Below are positions 32,960-45,741 of a stretch of 64,000 nt of DNA, piece by piece. A model generated the notes under the pieces. That model was given only the letters and a program-made list of their open reading frames with translations, was not told the DNA's origin and did no database searches. The stretch's first letter is position 1; each line of letters begins with the position of its first letter. Source of the DNA: Symsagittifera roscoffensis (lineage: Eukaryota > Xenacoelomorpha > Acoela > Convolutidae); assembly GCF_963678635.1 (NCBI RefSeq), contig NC_087063.1:36804540-36868539 (forward strand), written 5' to 3'. Position numbers and translations under genes: made by a program.

Positions 32960-35587
32960 TTTAGTGAGGAGACCTTGAAATTGTTGTGTTCGAATGTGAT
33001 GTTGTATATCTGATCTTGAGGATATATCTATCGATTGTAAGTCTATATTTGGGTTACGAGCAATTGCTTTTGTACTTTCTGGAGAGAATTTTTTTTATGG
33101 TGGAATGAGAGTAGGGTATGGAGTTATAAGATAATATTTATCCTCGTTTGGGTTTAACTGTATTACATTGTGGCTATTTTCAGTGCCACATGGGACAGCT
33201 GTATCTCAAAAAGTTGTACGTCTTGAAAAAGTATGATCAAAATACACTTTATATTTGTAGAACATAGGGATTCTTTTATAACATTTTATATTATCTTCAA
33301 AAGCGTACAATGGTGATAAGTTTTAAGTATACGTGTAGTAACAGAGAATTTTTCGTTCGTAGTCAATGAAATATGATCTATCGTCTGATAATAAAGATCC
33401 TGCATAGGGTTTTTCAATACTGCTAATGCAAGTGATTGTAATATTTTTGTACGTACAAGTTCACATAGGTGATGAACTTTTTCTGTCTCCGATAGTGACA
33501 TTTCTTGAAAAAACCTACTTATTGTGTAGTCCAGTTTCATATCTAGGACTATATGAAAATATGTATTATTCATCAGTAAAATTTCTTGTAAACGTGTGCT
33601 ATCTTCATCTTGTGAGCAAAGTTTTCCACCAAAGTTTCCTGCGTTTTTCAAAAATGTTACCGGGATATATCATTTTTCATCGTTGCGGTTTTGATTTGGG
33701 TGACTTGGGTGTATATTCAGTTTTCCTGTTTTCATGTCAAAACCTTTTGAGTATTCGACAAAAATTTCTGAATATAATTTTGTAAAGTAGTGTGGTATAT
33801 TTACCAGCGACTTCTTTTTCAGGGTAATTTTGAAACGTGTTAGTTTATTTTCCGTAACGTCGATATTTTTATGATCTTGTGGGTTTGATTTTTTCCTATC
33901 AGGGTTGATTTTTTCTAACGGAACTGATTCAATAAAATTTTAATGGTGAAAATTAATCATTCTTGCGTTGATTTTAGCAAATTGAAATGTGGTACATGTG
34001 TCTTCAGGGAACCAAACAATGGTTAACTGTGTTCGAGTGGTAGGATGGCAATGACTTTCGTCATTTGTACAGGGCAAGCAAATTTCTTGATATAGAATAG
34101 TATCACCTTTTAAGTAATGTGTTAGTTGTACTTATTTTTTGTTGTGTTTTTAGTTGTGTTATTTTTTGTGTCAGCTTCACAATTAGAGGAATTATGAATT
34201 CCAATGTGTGGTATTCAATTTTTGTCATGTAGATCATAAGTTAAACGTCCGTGTGCGCCGTAGATCAGGTATTCAGCGTCTAATTTAATAAGACCTTGTA
34301 TCTTTTGAGATCTGCTTGATGTGCAGAGTCTGAGCTGACTTCATAATTTACTTATTTGCGACTTGAGCTTTTATCCGTAGTTAATTTTAATCGTGTTAAA
34401 TCGTTTTCGCAACATCAGGGTTAAAATTCAAGAGTCTTTTGATATTACTTTGATAAAAAGAATCGTGATGGAGCCTATTTTTGTTTCAGCGTGAAACTTG
34501 AGAGCAATGTAAATTTTTTCTGAAAAGTTTGCTATGATTTTATATCCGTTTTAAGTGGTAGCTCGAGTGATTGATAAAAATGCTGCTTTTATATTTGTTG
34601 ATTCTATGTCCTGTGGTTCAGATGCGCCTGGAGTTACTTGATTTTTTGCGTACTTATGTAATGTTTTCTGTTGATTTACTTCGCAATCATAATGTATAAC
34701 TAAAAAGTCTTTCTTGTGGTCCCGTTCGGTGGAAGTATTTTGATGAGATTTAGGTTCTAAAAGAACAAGGGGGAGAGAGTTTTAAGGAAAAAACTATTAA
34801 AAGATACATTTGTAAGATAGTCCTGAACGCGGGTTGTAGAATGTTATGTATCCAAAAATTTGTTTGTATATCTATCGTATTTATAGATAAATTCTGTCAT
34901 GATAAATGGAGGTCGCAAAGTTTGAGCTGTTATATTTGGTGGAAGTAGAGGTAGTGCGTGATGAACTAAATTATTTATTTCCACTGATATTTCAAATTTG
35001 AGTATTATTTTTTCTTGAGTAAGAATCTGTATATTATCTTCGTATATCTTTGTATATACTTGTGGATGTCGTGTCTATTTTGAAATCGTGTTAGTGTCCA
35101 AGTATGTAGTCTACTGCTGTCAACGATGTTGACAAAATAGGGGAGCGTTTGCTACGAATGTATTGCAATCTAATCGTAGAGGAATACTGAGCGCTAAAAG
35201 TTCACGATATTTGATTTTGGTTGTTGCTGGGTCGTCTAGTTCAATTAAGGTCTTGTTGGAGGGAAGATTAGATGTTATACGTTGTTTCGTATTGTGGTTT
35301 GCTTAGAGGTGCGTGGCCGATTGCTGGTATCAATGGTTCAGATAATGATGCGAGTCTTTCTTCGAATGCATAGATATTTTCTTGAAAAGAAATGCTTGTA
35401 GATGATTGAGATTGATTCGTTTGGCTATTTGTTGGTGTTGTTACGGGGGTCTTGGAATGTTGTGGTTGGTGGTTGTTGATTAGCAATTATAGAATATTTC
35501 GATTTTTTTCCTTTTTTAGTTAATTTTATGTTGTTTATAGTGTTCTTCTATAAAAATGATTAGGAGGATGGTTGTTTTCTTATGCAT
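32960..35587 (-). pseudogene. Env-like third ORF, copy B2
   Basis: Copy of 19615-22264. The 121-codon frame is at 33286-33651 and the N-terminal patch at 35268-35486. Differences: no TAA at the B1-specific site, and near 34131-34165 a short replaced/deleted stretch (ttttttgttgtgtttttag) shortens it by ~22 bp relative to the others. The TGA ahead of the 121-codon frame is shared with all copies. Confidence 0.45.
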
Positions 35588-36836
35588 TTACAATTTTTCA
35601 AAATTAGGGAAACTAGAAAGGTGAGAAAATTTACGAAGAGAAGAAAAATAATTTTGCTTATTAGGTAAATGTCGTAAAATTTAAATAGTTGTTGAAAAAT
35701 TGTACCTGAGGAGGACGTCAAGGGTTTTTGAGAAGGTACAGTAGGCTTTTATGCGGAAATGGATAACTACAAAGAAGCTGCAAAAAATTATGACAAGGAG
35801 AAATGCTATTTCTAAAGTATCTAAGAAGAAAAAAATACAAAGTTAGAAAAATATTTCAAAATCTGAAACAATTATTTTAAAATATTGAACTGGTCGAGAA
35901 AGAAGCACTTGAGAAAGGATTTGGTTTGTCAAAACATTTTTTATTTTTTCGAGTTGAAAATGAGTGTGGTCAAATTTTTTTTATTGGTTTTTGACAAGTG
36001 GGTTGGATAAAGGCAATTTTTGGTAAAGAAAAGTCTGGAGGTCTAGGAATGAGCTTCCTAGTTTTGGTTTTATTTATTAGATGGTTAGGGGATTTATTAA
36101 TTGTTTTTTATGTTAGGGGTTTTGTGAAGTTGAACCGACTTTAGGCTAAGTCATCATGTCGGGTTTTGTCTTTAGGCTTATTCATTATTTTTCCTAGGGG
36201 GAAAAGAGTTTTATAAAATGAGGCGATACTGTTGATTTTTGTACATGATGATAGATGAGGGTTGCAACTTCTATATTATGTTCATTTAAATTGTCAAATA
36301 CGAGCGTATTTTTGACCTGTATGTATTTTAGTTACAGCTTCATATCTATTTGAAATTGCAATTTGTCAGCTAGTGAAGTGGTGTCAAAGTGGGGGTGATG
36401 TTTCGAAATGATTTTGATTGGTTAAAGTTGAACTCGTTTGTTCAATTAATAAAGAAAATGATATAATTCAAATTGATCTGAGTTTCATGATTGTATCTTT
36501 AATTGATCAGAGGGGGTTTTCTGAAGTTCAACTTTCTTCAATATTTTAGATTGAGGACTGAAAGTTTTATAGTTTTTTCGTGGTTGACCTCGGAGTCGAG
36601 ATGATTTACGTTGTTGTGATTTTTTTGTGGTTTCTTGTGGTAAAATTTTTTCTTCTAATTCGCGATTAAGACTTTGTTTTTGAGGTATTTTTTTTTATTG
36701 ATCACTGTACTTTCTTGTTGAGTGGTTTTAGTTATTTGTTTTTTTTTGTTTTTAGTAAAATTGATGAATGATTTAAATGTTGGTTTGTTTGTTGGTCATT
36801 TTTATCTGCGTATTATTTTGGGTAAACACAAAAAAT
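35588..36836 (-). pseudogene. Pol tail, copy B2, truncated
   Basis: Matches 22265-23513, including the hydrophobic anchor-like stretch and SRLRGQPRKNY. It ends inside the integrase C-terminal region, where …aacacaaaaaatt joins cgtgcagcattgcg of an X copy. A 151-codon plus-strand frame created across this junction is an artefact of the fusion. Confidence 0.6.
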
Positions 36837-37215
36837 TCGTGCAGCATTGCGACTTGCCAGATTTGTTATTCCATCTGATGAGCCTTTCATTTTGCCATAT
36901 TCCAATAGGCGATAGCGTCCTCGTGCTCACCGGTATGGTGCAAAAAGTCAGTACAGCGCTCTTCAACTTCTGCCATAGCGTAGTGAATAGGCATACCATC
37001 ATCGACTCCCACTGCGCTTTTTCTTCGTCTGAGCTCCTGGAGACGTTGTTTGTGCCTATCCTGAGCGGCGGCTGCTGCATGTTCATTGCTGGCCTCCGCG
37101 TCGATTGGTTAAAACACGCTCGCATGTCCCTATCTGGAACTCCTGTGAAGTCGTTCTCAATCAAGTTGTTCTTCTGAATGTCAAATACGCGGCACACTTT
37201 CTTCATGGGCATCAT
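36837..37215 (-). pseudogene. X family, copy 6 (start only)
   Basis: Holds MMPMKKVCRVFDIQK at 37215 and the acidic patch, then is cut at the 36836/36837 junction. The hybrid 137-codon frame running into LCLPKIIRR is a junction product. Confidence 0.45.
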
Positions 37216-39865
37216 TTTAGTGAGGAGACCTTGAAATTGTTGTGTTCGAATGTGATGTTGTATATCTGATCTTGAGGATATATCTATCGATTGTAAGTCT
37301 ATATTTGGGTTACGAGCAATTGCTTTTGTACTTTCTGGAGAGAATTTTTTTTATGGTGGAATGAGAGTAGGGTATGGAGTTATAAGATAATATTTATCCT
37401 CGTTTGGGTTTAACTGTATTACATTGTGGCTATTTTCAGTGCCACATGGGACAGCTGTATCTCAAAAAGTTGTACGTCTTGAAAAAGTATGATCAAAATA
37501 CACTTTATATTTGTAGAACATAGGGATTCTTTTATAACATTTTATATTATCTTCAAAAGCGTACAATGGTGATAAGTTTTAAGTATACGTGTAGTAACAG
37601 AGAATTTTTCGTTCGTAGTCAATGAAATATGATCTATCGTCTGATAATAAAGATCCTGCATAGGGTTTTTCAATACTGCTAATGCAAGTGATTGTAATAT
37701 TTTTGTACGTACAAGTTCACATAGGTGATGAACTTTTTCTGTCTCCGATAGTGACATTTCTTGAAAAAACCTACTTATTGTGTAGTCCAGTTTCATATCT
37801 AGGACTATATGAAAATATGTATTATTCATCAGTAAAATTTCTTGTAAACGTGTGCTATCTTCATCTTGTGAGCAAAGTTTTCCACCAAAGTTTCCTGCGT
37901 TTTTCAAAAATGTTACCGGGATATATCATTTTTCATCGTTGCGGTTTTGATTTGGGTGACTTGGGTGTATATTCAGTTTTCCTGTTTTCATGTCAAAACC
38001 TTTTGAGTATTCGACAAGAATTTCTGAATATAATTTTGTAAAGTAGTGTGGTATATTTACCAGCGACTTCTTTTTCAGGGTAATTTTGAAACGTGTTAGT
38101 TTATTTTCCGTAACGTCGATATTTTTATGATCTTGTGGGTTTGATTTTTTCCTATCAGGGTTGATTTTTTCTAACGGAACTGATTCAATAAAATTTTAAT
38201 GGTGAAAATTAATCATTCTTGCGTTGATTTTAGCAAATTGAAATGTGGTACATGTGTCTTCAGGGAACCAAACAATGGTTAACTGTGTTCGAGTGGTAGG
38301 ATGGCAATGACTTTCGTCATTTGTACAGGGCAAGCAAATTTCTTGATATAGAATAGTATCACCTTTTAAGTAATGTGTTAGTTGTACTTTATCTAATTGA
38401 TTTTTCTAATCGAAAAACATAATTTCTGGTTATCCTTTATTTTTTGTGTCAGCTTCACAATTAGAGGAATTATGAATTCCAATGTGTGGTATTCAATTTT
38501 TGTCATGTAGATCATAAGTTAAACGTCCGTGTGCGCCGTAGATCAGGTATTCAGCGTCTAATTTAATAAGACCTTGTATCTTTTGAGATCTGCTTGATGT
38601 GCAGAGTCTGAGCTGACTTCATAATTTACTTATTTGCGACTTGAGCTTTTATCCGTAGTTAATTTTAATCGTGTTAAATCGTTTTCGCAACATCAGGGTT
38701 AAAATTCAAGAGTCTTTTGATATTACTTTGATAAAAAGAATCGTGATGGAGCCTATTTTTGTTTCAGCGTGAAACTTGAGAGCAATGTAAATTTTTTCTG
38801 AAAAGTTTGCTATGATTTTATATCCGTTTTAAGTGGTAGCTCGAGTGATTGATAAAAATGCTGCTTTTATATTTGTTGATTCTATGTCCTGTGGTTCAGA
38901 TGCGCCTGGAGTTACTTGATTTTTTGCGTACTTATGTAATGTTTTCTGTTGATTTACTTCGCAATCATAATGTATAACTAAAAAGTCTTTCTTGTGGTCC
39001 CGTTCGGTGGAAGTATTTTGATGAGATTTAGGTTCTAAAAGAACAAGGGGGAGAGAGTTTTAAGGAAAAAACTATTAAAAGATACATTTGTAAGATAGTC
39101 CTGAACGCGGGTTGTAGAATGTTATGTATCCAAAAATTTGTTTGTATATCTATCGTATTTATAGATAAATTCTGTCATGATAAATGGAGGTCGCAAAGTT
39201 TGAGCTGTTATATTTGGTGGAAGTAGAGGTAGTGCGTGATGAACTAAATTATTTATTTCCACTGATATTTCAAATTTGAGTATTATTTTTTCTTGAGTAA
39301 GAATCTGTATATTATCTTCGTATATCTTTGTATATACTTGTGGATGTCGTGTCTATTTTGAAATCGTGTTAGTGTCCAAGTATGTAGTCTACTGCTGTCA
39401 ACGATGTTGACAAAATAGGGGAGCGTTTGCTACGAATGTATTGCAATCTAATCGTAGAGGAATACTGAGCGCTAAAAGTTCACGATATTTGATTTTGGTT
39501 GTTGCTGGGTCGTCTAGTTCAATTAAGGTCTTGTTGGAGGGAAGATTAGATGTTATACGTTGTTTCGTATTGTGGTTTGCTTAGAGGTGCGTGGCCGATT
39601 GCTGGTATCAATGGTTCAGATAATGATGCGAGTCTTTCTTCGAATGCATAGATATTTTCTTGAAAAGAAATGCTTGTAGATGATTGAGATTGATTCGTTT
39701 GGCTATTTGTTGGTGTTGTTACGGGGGTCTTGGAATGTTGTGGTTGGTGGTTGTTGATTAGCAATTATAGAATATTTCGATTTTTTTCCTTTTTTAGTTA
39801 ATTTTATGTTGTTTATAGTGTTCTTCTATAAAAATGATTAGGAGGATGGTTGTTTTCTTATGCAT
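37216..39865 (-). pseudogene. Env-like third ORF, copy B3
   Basis: 121-codon frame at 37542-37907, N-terminal patch at 39546-39764, signal-like start at 39865. Differs from B1 by a handful of bases and lacks the B1-only stop. It retains the sequence that B2 lost near 38390. Confidence 0.45.
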
Positions 39866-40998
39866 TTACAATTTTTCAAAATTAGGGAAACTAGAAAGGT
39901 GAGAAAATTTACGAAGAGAAGAAAAATAATTTTGCTTATTAGGTAAATGTCGTAAAATTTAAATAGTTGTTGAAAAATTGTACCTGAGGAGGACGTCAAG
40001 GGTTTTTGAGAAGGTACAGTAGGCTTTTATGCGGAAATGGATAACTACAAAGAAGCTGCAAAAAATTATGACAAGGAGAAATGCTATTTCTAAAGTATCT
40101 AAGAAGAAAAAAATACAAAGTTAGAAAAATATTTCAAAATCTGAAACAATTATTTTAAAATATTGAACTGGTCGAGAAAGAAGCACTTGAGAAAGGATTT
40201 GGTTTGTCAAAACATTTTTTATTTTTTCGAGTTGAAAATGAGTGTGGTCAAAGTTTTTTTATTGGTTTTTGACAAGTGGGTTGGATAAAGGCAATTTTTG
40301 GTAAAGAAAAGTCTGGAGGTCTAGGAATGAGCTTCCTAGTTTTGGTTTTATTTATTAGATGGTTAGGGGATTTATTAATTGTTTTTTATGTTAGGGGTTT
40401 TGTGAAGTTGAATCGACTTTAGGCTAAGTCATCATGTCGGGTTTTGTCTTTAGGCTTATTCATTATTTTTCCTAGGGGGAAAAGAGTTTTATAAAATGAG
40501 GCGATACTGTTGATTTTTGTACATGATGATAGATGAGGGTTGCAACTTCTATATTATGTTCATTTAAATTGTCAAATACGAGCGTATTTTTGACCTGTAT
40601 GTATTTTAGTTACAGCTTCATATCTATTTGAAATTGCAATTTGTCAGCTAGTGAAGTGGTGTCAAAGTGGGGTGATGTTTCGAAATGATTTTGATTGGTT
40701 AAAGTTGAACTCGTTTGTTCAATTAATAAAGAAAATGATATAATTCAAATTGATCTGAGTTTCATGATTGTATCTTTAATTGATCAGAGGGGGTTTTCTG
40801 AAGTTCAACTTTCTTCAATATTTTAGATTGAGGACTGAAAGTTTTATAGTTTTTTCGTGGTTGACCTCGGAGTCGAGATGATTTACGTTGTTGTGATTTT
40901 TTTGTGGTTTCTTGTGGTAAAATTTTTTCTTCTAATTCGCGATTAAGACTTTGTTTTTGAGGTATTTTTTTTTATTGATCACTGTACTTTCTTGTTGA
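39866..40998 (-). pseudogene. Pol tail, copy 2 of alpha
   Basis: As 22265-23398: anchor-like hydrophobic frame, then broken sequence, then SRLRGQPRKNY near 40870. Confidence 0.4.
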
Positions 40999-42025
40999 GT
41001 GGTTTTAGTTATTTGTTTTTTTTTGTTTTTAGTAAAATTGATGAATGATTTAAATGTTGGTTTGTTTGTTGGTCATTTTTATCTGCGTATTATTTTGGGT
41101 AAACACAAAAAATTTTCTATCTTGTACTATTTCTTTTTTGTTAGAACCAATAAGTTTATATGTAACGTCAGTGGGTTTTTCAATTTTTTGATATGGTATT
41201 TTTCGGCTAGGTTGCAATTTTTTATATATTTCTCTTTGTGTTACAAAATTTGGGATTAAAACATTGCTCAATGGTGGCCTGTGTGAAACGTGAATTTATT
41301 GGTGATTGAAAGTTTTGTCTTTGTAATAGCTTTTTGGCTTTTTTTTGATAAACTTCATTGTGTTTTTATTTCGGTTTACAATCTATTCTGTATGTGTTCC
41401 ATAGGCTAATTTTAGGGTTTGTGGATGATGAAAATTATCTTCATTGTGTCTATGTAATGCTAAATTACAACAAATTGAATCTTTAGAAGCTTGGTAATAA
41501 CTTTGTTCGTTCTTTGAGGAGTTTTCCTTGATTATTGAATTCCGCGGTTTTTGATTGAAAACCGTTTTATATGGTGATAGTCTTAGAATTGTTGTAATTT
41601 GTGAATTATAAGCTAGTGGAAATAGTTTAACGTCAGTTGAACAGTTGTTGTATATACTATTGTTTCCATTTATGATACATCAAAGATAATCCTGTAGGGA
41701 GCGGTTCATACCTGCGACTAAACCATTAGTCCATACGGCATGGTTGTTCGTAATTTATGCTTATTGTTATAAAGATGGCATAGTGTGATGATTTCATTAT
41801 TTATGAGTTCAGTGCCATTGTCTGTAACAAGGGTTTTGGTAATCCAAATTTGGCTATCCAACGTTCGTAGAGTGTTGTGTATGCAGAATAAGCATTACAA
41901 TGGGGTACAGGGTTGAGTGCTACGAAGTGGGTAAATGCATCAACTATTACCATTTTGTATGAATTTCCTTCTGAGGAGGGCAATATAGAGTATTTTGTGT
42001 CGAATGATAATCTGTGGTTAAAATA
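40999..42025 (-). pseudogene. pol: Integrase core and C-terminal domain, alpha copy 2
   Basis: VIVDAFTHFVALNPVP in frame 41801-41983, TDNGTEL shifted one base near 41821, NGLVAGMNR with Ala at 41713-41715, GPY/F-like module at 41050-41271. The same lesions occur at the same places as in 23399-24425. Confidence 0.85.
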
Positions 42026-42927
42026 TCAACTTTGTCCTTCATAGCCTTGTTTTTCTGCCAATTGTTTTTGATGTGGGTATGGTTTATTTAAATGACATGT
42101 TTTGTAATCGTTACATGACCTTTTTATCCAAATTGGTGCATTTGGAAAATAGAAATTTTGATTGAAGTTTGAAAAAACTTTTCCTGATCCTATATGTCGT
42201 TTGGTATTTATGGAATGTGAGATGTGAAAGGCTAGAAGTATCATACTCAAAGGTAGACAAGGTGATTTTGTTTCTGGTGTTTGATATTCCAAAAGGTTTT
42301 CATTCTCATTTTTGTTGTGTTTTTGAATTTTCTGAATCATTTAGGGAGTGTTTTATTACCTTAAATTGTGATATCTGCTATTGTAGGTTTTGTTTAATAC
42401 TTATGCCAAGATTCAAGTTGTCTTATTACAGGGTCAAAGTTTTGGTAATTTTGTAATAATTCTAGTGTTTTTTTTCCTGTAACTGGTAGAAAAATGTTTT
42501 GAGTTTCGATTTTTGAGAGAAGTAATTTATCTAAGGGGTCTTTTAAATAACATTTTTTTGTTTATAGTGTATTTCAAATTTAAATCTGAAGAACCTGTTA
42601 AATTTATACTTTCTGTTTAGTTTTTATTTTCTATTAAAGTGAATAGGTTTATCCTTTATAATTTTAGCTTAGGTGAGTTTTGGTGTGAGTTGTTTTTGAT
42701 CCATGATGAGTATGGTATTGGTTTAAAAGTAGATTTTCCTAATAGAGCTAATTCGTAAAGTTTATTTTGGCAATCAAGTTATAAAAGAATTAAACCATTA
42801 TGTTTTCGGTTACAAGTCTGTGTGATGTAACGTCTTTTACAAGGAAAACTTTATATTTTCTGGTATTTATACGGTTGTTTTCCTTGTTAGTTGTCCAAGT
42901 GGTGTGTTTCGACTAAGTGTGTCTGGA
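42026..42927 (-). pseudogene. pol: Integrase HHCC domain and linker, alpha copy 2
   Basis: Frame 42026-42340 is 16 codons longer at its start than in copy 1, because a T is missing from a T-run (42310 region). HISHSINTKRHIG and CNDYKTCHLNK are as before. The linker at 42349-42920 ends at the shared RT deletion junction. Confidence 0.8.
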
Positions 42928-43620
42928 TATTGATCTAATATTCAAAAACATTTGGTGTTTTGTTTGTGATTGTATAAAAACATCGTCTATATATGTGATA
43001 ACATTCTTACTGAGAATGAGTGGTCGGAAAATTTTGAACATAAAGGCTGAAAAAGCAGCTCGTCCTATGAAATTTCCATCAAATTTTCTACTAACTTCGT
43101 TTTGTTGGTTTCCAATAACGAACTGAGGTAGGCGTTGTGATTTTTCATCTAATTGCATTTGATTAAAAGCGCTGTTCATGTCAGCTGTCGTATAATATAG
43201 TCTAATTATTTTAATTAAAATTACCTGGATTGGTTCTATGGGCCAATTACATTTAGATTCATCAATTAGTGAATTGAAAAATCTTGCGTCTAAAACAATT
43301 TTCAGTGATTCTGCTTCAGCGCGAACGGTTACAGGGTTCATGAAAGTGTGTCTTTTTGGTTGTACTTCTCTAATTACTGGTGAGATAATTTCATTTTGTT
43401 CCAGAATGTCTTGTAATCTATTTAATTTGTCTTGTAAGCGAATTGGTACTTTACTTGCTTGCTAATTTTTAAAAACTGCATCAGGTTTATGAGGTAGGTG
43501 TGATGGTGAATTTATTTTTCCAACTTCAAAATTAGATGTAGCATAAGCCAGTAGGTATTTTAGTAACGGTTCTGCTAATTAATCAAATTTGTTGATTAAT
43601 TTGAGACTGTTGAAAATTGA
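42928..43620 (-). pseudogene. pol: Reverse transcriptase, alpha copy 2
   Basis: Frame 42913-43341 is residue-for-residue the same over motifs A (TTADMNSAFNQM), B and C (YIDD) as 25315-25743. Finger region broken, C-terminus deleted. Confidence 0.88.
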
Positions 43621-43897
43621 TCAATGTGAGAAATTTTTGTTGTTCGCTTGTGTTATTCGAAGTTTGAAATGCTGGTTCAAAATAAGGTGTTTTTTTTTTG
43701 AAATAGTCTGTATTTCGTTTAAAGTAGTTTTTTTAAATTTCTAACTGATAGACGTTCATTAAGAATTGTCGATTGACAAATACATAATTAATTTAAAATA
43801 TTATTTACTCTAAATGCTCTTTCTTCGGTTGGTTAGACTGTTGCATTTATTTCGCAATATCCTAGAAGTCCTAGGAGTATTGTGATTTTTTTGGTAA

Positions 43898-44838
43898 ATT
43901 TTTGTATACGTGTATTCTTTGTATGTTTAATGGATGAGGTTGTTGCTCTAAAAAACTTGTGGATTAGTTTAAATTCGAGGCCAGACATGTAGAGCTGTTG
44001 TTCATTTTGATGAACATTTAATTGATCAACTTGGTTTATAGAAAATTATTTAAATATCCTGATGATGGTTTCAAGTGTTTGCGTTGTTGATTCTAAATAG
44101 GGTAAATTTTTGAGAAAAATGGGGTTTATTCAAAAAGTTTTTGAAAGAATGTTAGAGATGTATTAATTAGTTTTGTATACTTGTCTTTTATATGTAACCT
44201 GCTATTTAAAAAGTTAATTATGGGAACATAATTTGTGATAACCGGTATTCAAACGATATTGTGTTTTACATCTGCGATATTGAATATTTGTTTAAAAGGT
44301 TTATTTAAAAGTTTATTTTGTTATCTTGTTCGGGTTGGTTTAGACTCAAATTAAAATATTTTTCATACATAGGTTGTATACGTGTATTCTTTGTATGTTT
44401 ATTAGAGGAGGTTGTTGCTCTAAAAAACGTATGGATTGGTTTAAATTCGAGGCCAGACACGTATAGCTGTTGTTTATTTTGATGAACATTTTATTGATCA
44501 AATTGGTTTATAGAAAATTTTATAAATATCCTGATGATGGTTTCAAGTGTTTGCGTTGTTGATTCTAAATAGGGTCGAATTTTGAGAAAAATGGGGTTAT
44601 TTATTAAGTTTTTGAAAGAATGTTAAAGATTTATTATTCATTTTTGTATACTTGTCTTTTACATGTAACTTGCTATTTAAACAATTAATGGTGGAAATAC
44701 AATTTGTGATAACCGGTATTCTAACGATATTGTGTTTTATGTCTTCGATATGGAATATTTGTTTGAAAGATTTAATTAAAAGTTTCTTTTGTTATCTTGT
44801 TCGGGTTGGAACAAGGTGTATTTGGTTTTTTCCAATTT
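43898..44838. repeat. ~470-bp tandem pair in the protease-RT spacer, alpha copy 2
   Basis: gtatacgtgtattctttgtatgttta at about 43906 and 44376. Same doubling and same internal differences as 26300-27240. Confidence 0.8.
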
Positions 44839-45069
44839 TTGTAGGACTTGATCCTTGTGCTGTTGCTAATTTACTTGAACTTTTTGAAGTTGATTATATT
44901 GGGTGTAGAGTTTTAATTTCATTCCCTGTCGGGAGGAATTTAATTTTTGATTCTGCTCATGAATCAATTAAGAAATCATTTTCAAGGTCTAGTGATTGAA
45001 ATTTTTTTCCTCTTTGGGCTTTCTAAGATTAGTAGTAGAATTGTCCAAATTTTTTTAGCGGGTTGTATT
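44839..45069 (-). pseudogene. pol: Aspartic protease remnant, alpha copy 2
   Basis: LIDS followed by TGA at ~44957-44965, the same stop in place of the active-site Gly as at 27359. Otherwise like 27241-27471. Confidence 0.75.
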
Positions 45070-45741
45070 TTATTTGTCGTATTTTGATATTTGATATAAA
45101 TTATTCATACTTGAACTGTTTTGAATATTTTGTGGAGTGTTATCTGTGTGAATGTGACTATTGTTTGTCTTTTCGAGATTTAAAAAGCTTGCCCTGCTTT
45201 GATAATACTTCGAATCGATTAGTGTTTCGTATTGGTTTTCATATTTAATATTGATAAAAGCATATTTTCTGTTTCGCTTTAGTCGTCTGTGGTTTCGCAA
45301 TGTATATGATTTAATTGTAAGTGTGAACCTTCTGTATTATCTGTCTGGTTGAGTTTCTTCTGTTGATTGTACTTGGTTAATTTGTCTGTGGTGTACTGGT
45401 GTAGTACTTCTGTAAATTTGGTGTGATTTTGTATGTTCAGAGTTAGATCTATGTGGTGACTGAGAGTAGTTTCGCTGTCTCCTTGCGTAATTGTTGCATC
45501 GATTTCTGGAGTTATCACGGGATCCATTATTGTTATTGTTGTAATTTGGTCTATTCTTGGAGTAGTTTCTTGATCTGTTATTTGAATCATGTCGATTTCT
45601 TTTGTTTGAATAATTTCGATTTCGATTACATAATGAATTACTTGAACAATCACATGAACAGTCGAGAGAGAAGAATTTGAAAATGATTTGGTTTGTCAAA
45701 ACATTTTTAATTTTTTCGAGTTGAATATTGAGTGTGGTCAA
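45070..45741 (-). pseudogene. gag: Gag nucleocapsid-type C-terminus, alpha copy 2
   Basis: Asn/Arg/Ser-rich frame 45337-45741 and the NHRRLKRNRKYAF patch at 45070-45300, nearly identical to 27472-28143. Fused upstream to the beta copy at ~45684. Confidence 0.65.

Noticed and set aside
33426-33785. 119-codon plus-strand frames repeated at 20081, 33426, 37682 and 63561
   Set aside because: They are antisense to the best-preserved env-like frame, keep no recognisable domain and arise from reading A/T-rich complement.
36722-37177. 151-codon plus-strand frame, repeated at 62601
   Set aside because: It spans the pol-tail/X fusion and combines two antisense shadows. It is a product of the rearrangement.
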